From: Paramacrobiotus metropolitanus
Lineage: Eukaryota; Tardigrada; Eutardigrada; Parachela; Macrobiotidae
Reading direction: 5' to 3'
Assembly: GCF_019649055.1 (NCBI RefSeq)
Contig: NW_026570271.1
Location: 930,001 to 994,000, forward strand
Length of the DNA: 64,000 nucleotides
Shown: positions 21,874 to 32,815 of the stretch, in pieces
Numbering within the stretch: the stretch's first letter is position 1
Layout: each line of letters opens with the position of its first letter
Translations under genes and position numbers: made by a program
Notes under the pieces: model-generated
The model's input: the letters and a program-made list of their open reading frames with translations, nothing else
Databases searched by the model: none
Told to the model about the DNA's origin: nothing

Positions 21874-22262
21874 TGTAACCGTCCAGAACCATTGGTCGTC
21901 TGAGACTTCCGCCGGCCGTTTTTGGTCTCTAAACCGTGCAAAACGACCGGCACCGCCTAAACAACTACTGTAAATTTCGCCAGCTCAGTTTTTTTGCGTA
22001 TTCGATTGTGAACAGGGAGTGTAATTTCGTATCCGGTCGTTTCTTCCCGAGAAAACTTCGTATTTCAAATATGTAGCAGAAACGATCCAAAGTTTATCCA
22101 AAATTACATTCATTCCTCTTGTTGACGATCGAAAACTCCAAGAAAAAACAGGTGCGGAAAATCTACTGCGGTCGTTTCGGCGGACCCCGGTCGTTACGGA
22201 CGGTTTTGTGGGCGAAACGACCGGCGGACGTCTCAGACGACCTGTCGTTTTGGACGGTTACA
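21874..22262. mobile_element. TIR element with ends TGTAACCGTCC
   Basis: Imperfect inverted repeats of about 50 bp: the left end TGTAACCGTCCAGAAC continues to GGTCGTCTGAGACTTCCGCC, and the right end is its approximate reverse complement (GGTCGTCTGAGACGTCCGCC). The 4 bp GGTG flank both ends (21870-21873 and 22263-22266) and could be a target duplication. 389 bp, GC-rich compared with its surroundings, no coding capacity. Superfamily not identified. Confidence 0.6.
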
Positions 22263-22813
22263 GGTGTGCCTTTAGCAGTTCCAAAATTAAGGTACTAACT
22301 GCTTGTGCAAGGGTTGCACACTTAAATATTTTAGCCCGTAATCCATTTCGATAATGCGGCAACACACAGGTGCGCGCGAAACTGTGTAATTACTGGAATC
22401 CAGCCGGTGTTACATGCGGTCTTGTTAGTTGTACTGCGGCACCTTCAACATTCCGCACACAAGCGCAACGTTTCATGAAATTATGGAATTTTTTTAGTTC
22501 ATCGTTTTGTTTTATTTTCTTTGCACTTTACAGCCCAACCATAATTTTTGTTGAGACACTTGGGTTTTTTTGAAGTTAATTTGCAGACGAACAGCAGAAA
22601 TTATTTTTTTTCGTTTCCCATGGTAATCTATCTAACAAAACAAACAACAGTGAGAATCATAATGACCCATCATGCATGGAATTTTCCGAACAAGGTATCT
22701 ACTCGCCTCTGATAAATTTTTTTCAAGTTCATCCAACGGTTGGGCACTCTTTAAAAGCCACTTATTGGATCTCGCAATAGCGCTCATTGAGCGACGCTTC
22801 GGCATACACATTC

Positions 22814-23662
22814 TCAAGCAAAAAGGGGAACGTTGAAACTTCCAGTTAAACTTGGTGACGGGCTCGGCACGTATAACAAAGCACAAGGACCACTTCCATC
22901 GCTTCCAGGTGGCAGCAGGGTATACGGTTTCAAGGGATTATCCGGTGTCAGTGGGGGCAGGCACTGGTACCGCACCTCGTAGTACGCTACCGGACACCGT
23001 GCCATTTCGTCCGGCTGCTCAATGAAAACGGTGCAGTTCACCGAGGCACCGGAGCACTGGTGCGCCAGCCGCAAGGTATACGGACACGCACGCCCATGGA
23101 AACCTCCCTCACACGTCATATTCAGCCAATGGTCGGCGGTGGTGTTAACATTCTGCTTAGATTCGGTGGTCAAATTCACGAATTGACCGCCCAGGATGCG
23201 GATCATGGGGTACTCGGGTAAAGGGCAGTCTATAGTGCTGGGGAAGCCGATAGACGTGATCATGACGGATGTCATTCCGATGGGTTGAATTTCAGGGTCG
23301 TCCGCGGTGGCATTGCGCATTTCAAACGGTAGATTTATATCTTGAACTGCTTTTCCAGTGGTACGATTAGCTGATTCGGAAAAAAGACCAGCAGCGTCGA
23401 TGTGGTGAATAACGAGCGCGGTCGAGTCGATTGCGTCGAAATTGGTGGAGTTGGATGGGCGGTCAATTTGGTCTCTAGTGGAATTTTGATCGGACACTGC
23501 GGCAGTGCCATGAAGTGTGAATACCAGGAGCAGTACGTACTGGGAATACGAAAATCGTTGGAATTATTTCAGTTATTTACCCGGTACTGTTTGCTTACTT
23601 ACCGGGATACGGATTACACGTATCAACGTTTCAGTTGCAAACCCATTTCGCTGGCCAGCCAT
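22814..23662 (-). CDS. Secreted cysteine-rich family protein, copy 3
   Basis: Exons 23662-23603 (20 codons, MAGQRNGFATETLIRVIRIP) and 23539-22814, phase 0 (gtaagt...cccag). Exon 2 opens with YVLLLVFTLHGTAA, a hydrophobic signal segment, then an extended low-complexity N-terminus rich in N, T and D (several N-x-S/T sites). The family core follows: FEMRNATADDPE, IRILGGQFVN, CEGGFHGRACPYTL, AHQCSGASVNC, EQPDEMARCPVAYYEV, RYQCLP, NPLKPYT, CALLYVPS, and a C-terminal tail of about 15 residues not shared with copies 1-2. The start in exon 1 is chosen because it gives an in-phase join. Confidence 0.7.
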
Positions 23663-24095
23663 GGTTCTGAATCCTTTCGCTACACTTATCGGTATTACGG
23701 CAGCAATGCACTATTTATTCCTTTTTGGGATGCATAAATACTAAGATGATAATTTATGTGGCTTCTTTCTATTGCATTAGACCAGGTTTTCAGTGTATTT
23801 ACGGCTTCTCGCACAACGATGATATAATATTATCGGAATGCTGGAATGTGCTTTTGCTCGAGGGACCATTGACACGAGAAGCATTACTAACGAGACCATG
23901 CTATTGCTGCCGACTGCTGTTCAAAATTATGTACAGATATTTGTACTCGTATGTGAGCTCTACAGGCCTTTCCAGGTACATCGTTTATGCATTATCGTTA
24001 GGCGTTATGAAATACTCAGAAATAGTTTAGGGCAGTGTTTATTATAAATGCGGCACTTACCACATGGACCGTCTGACCGCACAACGTACATATGT

Positions 24096-24751
24096 TTAAG
24101 GGATTTGGCCCGGGACATAGCACTGAATTCGTGTACATTGGCGGGAACTTTCGCTGTCGCGCACTCCCAAACACTTTTTTGCATTGCTTTATGAGATTTT
24201 GTAGCCAGAAGAATTGTATATGTAGTTGTGAAATCCGTTTGCGCGCGCAACATGCGGTAGCGGAGTTATGAGGGCAACAAAATTCCAAAAAGTTTAAATG
24301 CATTCAGGTGTACCAAAAGTCTCATTATGCACCGATCCCTTTCAAATTTTGCACGTAAATGCACATAACCATGAAGATTGTTTTGGTACGGATGCAGACT
24401 TCTACAATTTTTTTCGAATTTTAAAATGAATTTCAAAAATTTTAAAATTCATTTTAAAATTTAAAAAAAATCCTAGAAGTCTGGTTCCGTACCAAAACAA
24501 TCTTCATATATGCATTACGTGTTGAGGAGATCGGTCCATAATGAGACTTTTGGTACACTGAACAAAACTTTGGAATTTTGCCCTCATAATTCCGCAACCG
24601 AAGCGCGCAAACGGATTTCACAACTACGTACAATTCTTCTGGCTACAAAATCTCATAAGCAATGCAAAAAAGTATTTGGGAGTGCGCGACAGCGAAGGTT
24701 CCCGTGGATGTACACGAATTTGGTGCTATGTACCGGGCCAAATCCCTTAAT
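24096..24751. mobile_element. Foldback (long inverted repeat) element
   Basis: Two arms of about 300-350 bp are near reverse complements. The left arm begins TTAAGGGATTTGGCCCGGGA and contains CTTTCGCTGTCGCGCACTCC; the right arm ends with the inverse (GGAGTGCGCGACAGCGAAGG, CCGGGCCAAATCCCTTAA). The centre, near 24410-24480, is an AT-rich palindrome of AATTTTAAAATGAATTT type. No coding capacity. A diverged relic of one arm lies at about 27690-27930. Confidence 0.75.
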
Positions 24752-25192
24752 AAGTACTGGCGTACCTACAAAATCTACTTAGCCAACCAGTGCCATAACA
24801 TAAGTTGTCCGGTTGTAATTTTGCTGATTTATCGTCAGCGTTCGCTATAATTCCACAGCTTGATCATTAATTATAAAGTGGCTTTAGTTGCAAACATCCT
24901 GCGGTCACCGGCTGTCTCTCAAGCAGAAAAATTGCCGTGCGTCTCATTTTATTAGTAAATAGCGAACAAATGCTGACCTTGGCAGCTGCCACTGACCTTG
25001 CTGTTCCGCTGCAGCTTGACCTGAACAACGAATTCACTGTTTTGCAACCGCGAATATTCGCTAACTCTAAATATTTATTGCTTGATTTGTCTGAGTTGGT
25101 TTGAATTTCAATGAATTTTAGCTGCAATAGATGCGATGCATTATACTGTACTGTAACTTTTAAGCAGCAACACAGAAGCCACATTCTTAACA

Positions 25193-25822
25193 TCAATACA
25201 CGAGGCTACGGGCTAGCGGCGACCACCTTTGGCATACTTGCTTGCTAACGTATAAAGCTAAACAGGGATCACGCGAGTCGATATTCGGCGGAGGTATGGC
25301 GAAGGGCTTCAGCGGATTCTTCGGTAAACACTGATACCGGAAGCGGTAATGTGTCACTGGGCCACGACTTACCTCATCCGGTCTCTCCAGATCCAGTCGG
25401 CACTGGCCGCTGGCACCCGAACAATCGTGGGCGATGCGCAGTGAGTTCGGGCAGCCTGGTACATGGAATCCACCCACACAGGTTACATTTTGCATGTGGA
25501 TTCCTTGCATGCTGATAAAACCACCACTTAGAAACCAGATAATGGGGTACTCCGCATCGATACTGTCAATTGTGCCGGAAGTGCCCAGAAGCCATGTGGA
25601 CTGCGCGGTGAATCCCAGGGGAAGCGGTCGCCCGTGTTTGGATGTCCGGTTGCTCAGTTCCGGCTGCAGATCGATGTCTTTATGGAATGGACCGCCGCCG
25701 CTCAGTGTTGTCGCCGTAACGACACCATAATAAAACCAGAGAGTTGCGTTCTGTCAAATAACAGCTGAACTCACCAATAACAGATACCCTGACAGTAGCT
25801 GCTCACTACCGCGTTTTCGCAT
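25193..25822 (-). CDS. Secreted cysteine-rich family protein, copy 4
   Basis: Exons 25822-25775 (16 codons, MRKRGSEQLLSGYLLL) and 25750-25193, phase 0, with a very short intron (25774-25751, 24 bp: gtgagt...gacag), which is shorter than most spliceosomal introns and makes this junction less certain. Core: NATLWFYYGVVTATT, then FHKDIDLQPELSNRTSK, IIWFLSGGF, CVGGFHVPGCPNSLRIAH, CSGASGQC, RPDEVSRGPVTHYRFRYQ, CLPKNPLKPFA, DPCLALYVSKQ. Compared with the others, the C of the RCP motif is replaced (SRGP), so one disulfide cysteine is lost, and the segment between CLP and NPLKP is shortened. The C-terminus (about 15 residues after YVSKQ) is unique. Confidence 0.65.
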
Positions 25823-26523
25823 GATTTTACAACCGTTGCAGTGTGACAAGTTAACTGCAGTTGTTTTCGTGCAAGCTACATACAGCGCCGCTTAGTACTC
25901 GGAACGGTACGGATGCGGAATTAAACCTCTATTTACCGATTGGCATCTCTCTTATGGACTAAGCAGAATTTCCACGAGTGCATCGTTGCAGTGTGGTACC
26001 TGCGTGTAATCATGTCGAGAGAACCGCTGCTTTGATGTTACATTACTGGTTAACCACGTTAAACTCGCCGATCTTGAAAATGAAAATCTTCTGAGATCTC
26101 TTTGTTAGTGTTTACTGCTTTGGGGCATTTGTTACTGCTTCTAATAACTGCGGTGAACGACCGGCATTATTAATTAATGCTCGATCCTATTAATCTCTAA
26201 AGTGTCAAGTCAAGGCATACTGTTTTCGCAGGTCGCATCTTCCTTAACCATTTTGATTACAGCTAACATAATGTCAAAACCGATTGGTTGCTTTTTTGGC
26301 ATTTTATTTCAATAAACCTCAAGATAACTGGCTGACTGCTTAATCTGTGATGCTCATCCGTGCACACAAGTACACCGTATCTTTTCCTGTAAACAATGCC
26401 AACCGCCAAGCTTTTTTAGGCGTACATTTTAAAGCTCATTATTTTGACTTCACGCCACGTTGTGACGCGATGAATCAAGCCGTTACGTAGACGATAAAAT
26501 TATCAGCGCAACGCGAAACCGTT

Positions 26524-27189
26524 TTACTGACTCGGCACGTACAACGCAGCGCATGGATCGCTGGCGTCGACCCCCGGCGGGAGCGTGGCATACGATCTGA
26601 GCGGATCGTCCGACGTCATCTTGGGCAGGCACTGGTAGCGAATCTGGTAATGCGCAACCGGACAGCGTTGCATTTCATCCGGCTGTTCAATGGACACGGA
26701 ACAGTTCCCGGAGACACCCGAACACTGGTGCGCGATCCTCAGCGTGTAAGGACATCCGCGCACATGGTAGCCGCCCTCGCACGTCACAATCTGCGTGGCA
26801 TTAGCGGTGACATTGGCATACTGCCCGCCCAGGATGCGGAGAATGGGATACTCGGGAAAAGGACAGTCAATCGTCAACGGGGAACCAATAATCCAAGAAG
26901 ATAACCAGGGTGTTTCGATGAAACGAACGCTCCCGTCATCCGCGGTGGCGTTGCGCATTTCAAAGGCCAGATCAATATCCCGGTGCACATTCTTAGCTGC
27001 TTCCTCAGCTGGCGCGGTTATCGCGTTTGCTCCAGCCGCCGTAAGCAGCAGTACGTCAATACACTGTGGATATGCAAACCGCCGTAATAACATATTCCTT
27101 ATAATTATAATTATGTATTTGAACTGACATCGTTTTTTATCAAACCTGTGCAAAAAGTACGCATGCCAGTGCTTTCGCCGTGCATCCAT
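26524..27189 (-). CDS. Secreted cysteine-rich family protein, copy 5
   Basis: The family core is intact: KNVHRDIDLAFEMRNATADD, FIETPWLSSWIIG, ILRILGGQYANVT, CEGGYHVRGCPYTLRIAH, CSGVSGNC, EQPDEMQRCPVAHYQI, RYQCLP, DPLRSYATLPPG, DPCAALYVPSQ. It is very close to copy 6 (30068). The 5' end is ambiguous: the frame runs open from 27189, but the first exon of copy 6 (MHGESVGLRIFVQ) has a counterpart here with one extra base, which shifts phase. Alternatively translation starts at the internal M near 27093 (MLLRRFAYPQ, then CIDVLLLTAAGANA), which itself makes a good signal peptide. I give the longest span; the true start is uncertain. Confidence 0.65.
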   Translation of the reverse strand: MDARRKHWHAYFLHRFDKKRCQFKYIIIIIRNMLLRRFAYPQCIDVLLLTAAGANAITAPAEEAAKNVHRDIDLAFEMRNATADDGSVRFIETPWLSSWIIGSPLTIDCPFPEYPILRILGGQYANVTANATQIVTCEGGYHVRGCPYTLRIAHQCSGVSGNCSVSIEQPDEMQRCPVAHYQIRYQCLPKMTSDDPLRSYATLPPGVDASDPCAALYVPSQ

Positions 27190-27689
27190 AATATCGATAA
27201 AACATTTTTACCACGGTAACCTTTTCCGGTCCAGTGCAATACCAAGTTATTGTGGCTGAATTAACAAATATATTAGTCTATGCTTTATTATCTAAATTAC
27301 GTTTCTTTACTGATTGTTATATACACTCTACAGTGTTTCGCGGAATGTCTTTTGCTCGAGGAAATAATTACGCGTGAAGCTGTATGAATATTTCGTTAGT
27401 TATTGGAACCCAACCAGTATTACAAACAATTTGACAAACGTACCGGCTAGGCTGATGCCGCACCTTCTACATTTCGCAAATTGCATAGCCCCACAGCGTG
27501 AATTATGATTTGCTGATTCATGGCAGTCCTCTCGTTGCATTTTACAGTAGGAATGAATGATTTATCTTCGTGCTTGTTAATATATTTTACCCTTAGTTTG
27601 GCCTTTTATCCATGATTATACTGACACGTAGTACTTATACTGACCTTATACTGACACTTACTCGTAGTACTTAAAGTAGTGGCCTGGAT

Positions 27690-27930
27690 ACTTAATACCA
27701 AAATCCGGCACATGGATTTGAACTTTCGCTTTTGCGCACTCCAAGATACTGTTTTTATTACTGTACATTCTGCAGCCAAGTGATTTCTCTACGCTTGTGT
27801 GAAATCCGTTTGTGCGAGCAACATTTGCTTGGGAGATTATGAGTGAAACAAAATTTTAAAAATATCAAATGCATTGTGGTGTATCAGCAGTTTGATTATA
27901 CTGTAAACCGATTTGCTTCAGATTTTGCCT
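27690..27930. repeat. Diverged relic of the foldback element arm
   Basis: Shares ordered blocks with the left arm at 24096-24320: TTTTGCGCACTCC, GTGTGAAATCCGTTTG, GAGCAACAT, ATTATGAG and CAAATGCATT. Too diverged for boundaries to be set. Confidence 0.5.
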
Positions 27931-28167
27931 GTAAATACGCATCAGTATCAAGATCACTTTTACACACAACCAGATCCTGACCAGAGTCGCCCATTTTCCA
28001 AATTTTAGGAGCCACATTTAACCGCCGAAGTCTCCACACACCGCCTGTTACTACCACCAGGGATCAGGCTCCGCGCACCACTGTTCGCATCACGTTTCGT
28101 TTTGAGCCACCATTTTTGCGACAACACTATGTACAGAAAATTATCGGCAGTCTCACGACACTACTTA

Positions 28168-28636
28168 CCGTAATTATCGAATTTGTGGCTCCCCCCGCAA
28201 TAAGAGCTCCCCTGAAATAAGACCCCTCCCCGATCCCGTTTGAAAAATAATGCCACCCCCCGAAATTACGCCCCAGGGGGCCGTTATTAAATGTCAAGCG
28301 CTGCAAAATGATAGGTATACCACAAATTTCTTCCTAATAATTGTTATGATTCGATGGGTAAACAGTAAACGGACATCAACATAATGTGGTATTTGTTGGC
28401 GAACAGTTGCATATGTAGAAAACTAGGAATATACTACCGGAGTACCGGTAACTATTGCGTTCAATTCCACTAGAACAACATTCGCAGTTGTTTGAAATAT
28501 AATGCCCCTCTCCAAAATGTGCCGTTTGAAAAATAATGCCACCCCCCGAAATTGCGCCCCCTCCCCGAAATAAGCCCCCCTCCGCCATGACCTTCAAACT
28601 ATTTGCACCCCAGGGACACAAATTCGATAATTACGG
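28168..28636. mobile_element. TA-flanked MITE with C-rich interior
   Basis: 469 bp. Ends CCGTAATTATCGAATTTGTG and its inverse CACAAATTCGATAATTACGG, each with TA outside (28166-28167, 28637-28638). The interior contains a duplicated C-rich block, AAAATAATGCCACCCCCCGA, at about 28242 and 28531, and GAAATAAG(A/C)CCC(C)CTCC near each end. No transposase. TA target plus TIRs suggest Tc1/mariner-type mobilisation. Confidence 0.7.
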
Positions 28637-28639
28637 TAT

Positions 28640-30067
28640 ACTCGTGGTTTCGAGAACATACAGTGGGTGGTTATATACGACTAATATGACCTTTGTTTCT
28701 GGGCTGATAGGGGCATACGGAATTTTCCGGCAAAAGTTCCGAGGTTTAGATCTGGAGAAACTTTGCGGGAGAAATTTTGTGTGCCTACTTTAACTACGTG
28801 AACCCCTTCCTGACCACATGCTGGTATCGCGAGGTTAAAGAAGTGTGGGCATATGACAGTTCGCCGGTGGAGCTTCATTTGAAAATTAAAAAAAAACAAA
28901 TATGGCTGCTTTATGGGACGTCCATGCCGGAAAAGCGGATAACGGTTGGTTATTTAGACCAGCTGTCAAAAGCGAAGGAAACGAAATCGACTGTGCCCTC
29001 TAAGATTTCGCGTTTGCGCACGAGTTGCTCAATGGAATTGACCCTCAGAAGAATTTTCTGGAAAAACTTTGAGAGGGTGGGTCATAACATCATTGGTGAC
29101 CTTTTCCATATGTGCTGACGCTGCTGCAGGTGTATGCTTTGATGGACTTTGGAAGCTAAGCGTGTGCAAAAAGCTCTAATACCGTCCTGGCCGGGCGGCC
29201 GAGCGAGTAAAACCGAAAACTCCCTAACCATAACTGAAGCGGAGGCCCCTGAATGGTATGAAAAAAGAGGAGCCATACCGCGAGACGAAAAAGCTGTCTT
29301 TTTTCCGTCTGTAATAAGAAATAACTAATTTTTTTAAAAACAGTGATGTCCAGAGACTTGGTGATGTGCACTCTGCCATTGGTGGTGTTAGGAGATTTCG
29401 GTGGTTTTTGTAAAACATTAAAAAAATAATAAAAGTGGTGTACAGGGCTTGGTGGTGGTGAACGGTGGTTTGCGGAGACTTTGATGGTTATACGTGGTGT
29501 GCGGAGCCTTCCCATCTTAAAACTTATATGTACAGAAGTTTTCGGAATTCATGACAAAATTTGAAAAAAATGCTAAGACCTTGATTTGGTATAATGACGA
29601 TGTTTGAAACAAATGATACGGACGCTGCATTACAGATTGAAACGCATGAGACTCGACGATCTTGACAATGAAATTTTCAGTGATCTATGTCTGTGGTTGA
29701 TGCGCAAAAAATTCGATCCTCACCGTAATGGATTAATTAATCGCGCTAGGAGGTCTAACCGGTGACCTTAAACACAAACGTATCCGTGAAAGTTAATGTT
29801 TGGCATCATTCAAAGGAAAAAAGACGCTATACCTGCACACAGTGGTGAGAATCACGAATTAAGAAGTCCGTCAAACTTTTCGCGTTCAGTCAAATAAAAT
29901 GCTAAAAAGCAACCAATCATTTCTGTCGTCTGTAATGCTAATGTAATCAAAATGGCAAAAGAATGATGTAGCTGAAGTGATCGAGCAATTATCTAAGAAT
30001 GCCGGTCGTTCACTGCTGCCAAGATTGCATATTAGAAGCAATTTAAAATGCCCCAAAGGGCCATTTT
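28640..30067. other. Intergenic, no confident gene
   Basis: A 113-codon plus-strand frame at 28777-29118 and a 119-codon minus-strand frame at 29156-29515 have no recognisable domain or splice context. The plus-strand sequence 29430-29500 is GGTGGT-rich. I see nothing I would call a gene. Confidence 0.3.
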
Positions 30068-30714
30068 CTATTGACTCGGCACGTATAACTCGGCACACGG
30101 ATCATTTGGATCTGTTCCTGGCGGCAGCACTGCGTACGATCTGAGCGGATCTTCCGGTGTCATCTTGGGCAGGCACTGATATCGAACCTGGTAATGCGTT
30201 ACCGGACAACGCTGCATCTCATCCGGCTGCTCAATATCCACGGTACAGTTCCAGGAGGCGCCCGAGCATTGATGCGCGATCCTCAACGTATACGGACAGC
30301 CGCGTACATGGTAGCCGCCCTCACATGTCACATTCACCGAAGCAATGACGGTTTCATTAGTATACTGCCCGCCCAGGATACGAAGGATGGGGTACTCGGG
30401 GAAAAGGCAGCCGAAAGTGATATTTTCGCCGATAAGCCAAGAAGAAAGCCAGGGATTTTCGATGAAACGAACTGTCCCTGTCCCGTCTTCCGCGGTGGCG
30501 TTGCGCATTTCAAAGGCCAGATCTAGATCCCGGTGCACATTCTTAGCTGGCTCGAGTATTGCGTGAGTGCCAAGGATTGTAATCTGCAGGAAATTATGCA
30601 ATGTGAATATGCAGGCCATCATCCGTGTTTTTCAGGGTTTAAACGTTGTTTCGCATACATACATACCTGTACAAAAATACGCAAGCCAACGCTTTCGCCG
30701 TGCATCCATAGTTG
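30068..30714 (-). CDS. Secreted cysteine-rich family protein, copy 6
   Basis: Exon 2 runs from about 30583 (after a cctgcag acceptor) to 30068. Exon 1 reads MHGESVGLRIFVQ and ends at a gtatgt donor near 30665, joining in phase 0 to ITILGTHAILEPAKNVHRDL; an overlapping upstream ATG does not keep phase. Core: AFEMRNATAEDGTG, FIENPWLSSWLIG, ILRILGGQYTNET, CEGGYHVRGCPYTLRIAH, CSGASWNC, EQPDEMQRCPVTHYQV, RYQCLPKMTPEDPLRSYA, DPCAELYVPSQ. Nearly the same as copy 5 across the coding region and its flanks, so the two arose by a recent segmental duplication. Confidence 0.75.
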
Positions 30715-31060
30715 TGGCTGACCATGCTTATTACAATAGATTTGTTACTGTACAGCAAAATCCAGGAATTAATGTTTTGCCTCCTTACATAAGTCACGTT
30801 TGCTTAGTGTCAGTTATATACTTTTGTACGCTTTTTTGTGGAATGTCTTTACGCCCGAGGAAATAATTACGCGCGAAGCTGTCTGAATTATTAACTTAAT
30901 TATCGGAACCTTACCAGTATTACAGACAACTTAGCAAGCATACAGGCTATGCTGATGCCGCACCTTAAACATTTCACAAACTGGCGACAAAAAGTGAATT
31001 GTTGTTTTGCTGATTCATCAATATATCTTTTGCTCGCATTTTACCGTACGGTGCATTATC

Positions 31061-32114
31061 GTGTTTATTAAAATGGAAGTTCGACACTTTTGCATAATCA
31101 TATCGTACTAAGTTACTAACGTAGTTGTACGTATTGTGGACGATTTACTAATATTCGCAAGTCCCGATATTATAACTCTACGATGAACAAGTTTTTTAAA
31201 TTTACAGCTAATTAACAACGTTAATTTAAGTTAATGTTACGTCGACGGCGCTTCCCTTCTTAACGCCGCATCGGCAGAGCCGGACCACCATTCGCGCGCT
31301 TTGATGTGGACCGGCGCCGGCCGCTTTGTGTGTTGTCTCTGTTTAGCCGCTTTCCGCGCACAGTTCACACTGCACACGCTCGCTTGCCAACACGAGTTTT
31401 CATTTTGCTCGCTCGCTGGTATAGCCTTACGAGTTCTCATTTCGCACTCGTTCACTTCTCGATCAGCACGTCGAGAATTTTGTTTTCCCGCCCACCGCGC
31501 ACCTGTTTGTTTTTCGTTTCGTTATTTTGCTCCTACCGAATCAAAATAAAGGGGTTGCCTGTGCGGCTGGAGCGACCAGAGGTGGCCAACGCATTCGCAT
31601 TCACGCACCTTGCTTGCGCTTCCGATCAGCAGCATCTTCAGTTCTCCCCACTTGGCGTTGTGTGGTCGCATAGGAGACGTAGAACATTAAAATAACAATA
31701 TTAAAATTATTATGCTACTAGAAAGGAAGATTTGTTGGTTTTTAGGTGTCAAGGTAAACTCATTATGCGAGACTGCTTTTATCGTTTACTTATCGTGTAT
31801 CGATTATAATAAAGAACGTCAGGAAAATAATACCGGATTTTCAGTTACACGACAACATCCGCGTTCTAGTGTATAAGTATATACCGTGGTATGTTTTCGT
31901 TAATCAGGGCGCTTTCGACGTTAGTATTTGCATACCGAGGCTGCTAACTAAAAAATGATCAAAGCGCCTTGAAGGTCAGGCAAAAGCAAATAAGCATCAA
32001 ACTGTCGGATTATGTACGAGTATTTACATGCGCTGTTCCAGTATCGCACATATTGATTACAGTGTGCCAATATTTTTGACCCGATAATATGGAGAAACCG
32101 GGTTGAGTATTACG
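31061..32114. other. Intergenic with a GC-rich island (31240-31690)
   Basis: A compositionally distinct GC-rich stretch with repeated CTCGCTCGC-like motifs. A 129-codon plus-strand frame (31306-31695) looks compositional rather than genic. The motif CAGAGGTGGCCAAC at about 31579 resembles a hAT terminus, but I found no matching opposite end. Confidence 0.3.
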
Positions 32115-32815
32115 CTAGGCATACTTTCGGCTGTAATACTGATAACAGCGATCGTCCCGGTTCTTTGGAGCCTTCGCGTACGGCTTCAGGGGATGTTCAG
32201 CCGGCAAGCACTGGTATCCTATGCTATAATGCGTCGCTCCGCAGTCGTCGGCTTCATCCGGGGTTTTAATGTGCACACTGCAGGATTCCGTCGCGCCCGA
32301 GCATAAATGTGCCGTCATGAGGGTGAACGGGCAACCCCGGACACTGCGAGCCACTTCACAACGGACCGCATCATCCTCGTTGACCGACATATGCTGGTAA
32401 CTGCCCTCCAAAACCCAGATTTTTGGGTGGTCTTCCGATGGGCAGGACAGCAAGCACAAGGATTTGATGCGGCAGGTGCGGTGCTGAATGGAGCCGAGGG
32501 TGTGGTTCTCCGCGTCCCATTCGGGAAACAGTTGTACATCCCCTTGTTTAAGGGTGGCAGGGCCGCTGAGCTGGTCCGGATCGGAAATGCGGAATGTGCT
32601 GTCAGAATTGGCGAGTCGGAAAGAGCTTTTCTCCGTGGTGGCAGTGTATGTCGCTCGGCGGGCGGCGGTCAAGTGGATCGCCTGTTAAAAGCAGTGCCAG
32701 TTAGTTAATGTTTTCGACTTTAGGTTGTTTTGAAACAAATAATATTGTTACTGGTTTACTGTCATTTAGGAAGTGCCTGTGCGCTTACTAGACAAATAAT
32801 AAAGGAGAGAAACAT
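32115..32815 (-). CDS. Secreted cysteine-rich family protein, copy 7 (divergent)
   Basis: Exons 32815-32789 (nine codons, MFLSFIICL) and 32681-32115, phase 0 (gtaagc...taacag). The join makes a textbook signal peptide, MFLSFIICLAIHLTAARRA. It is the most divergent member: C-x-x-K-S-L-C-L-L-SC, PKIWVLEGSYQHM, CEVARSVRGCPFTL in place of CEGG..GCPYTL, AHLCSGATESC, KTPDEADDCGATHYSI, GYQCLPAEHPLKPYAKAP, then a basic C-terminus, RCYQYYSRKYA, in place of DPC..LYV. The conserved CSGA, PDE, THY and YQCLP landmarks make membership certain. Confidence 0.75.

Noticed and set aside
28777-29118. 113-codon plus-strand frame
   Set aside because: No domain, no signal peptide, no splice continuation, no paralogue in the window.
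31579-31600. hAT-like end CAGAGGTGGCCAAC
   Set aside because: No matching inverted end or 8-bp duplication could be found nearby.
31306-31695. 129-codon plus-strand frame in a GC-rich island
   Set aside because: Explained by low stop-codon frequency in GC-rich sequence; no recognisable motif.
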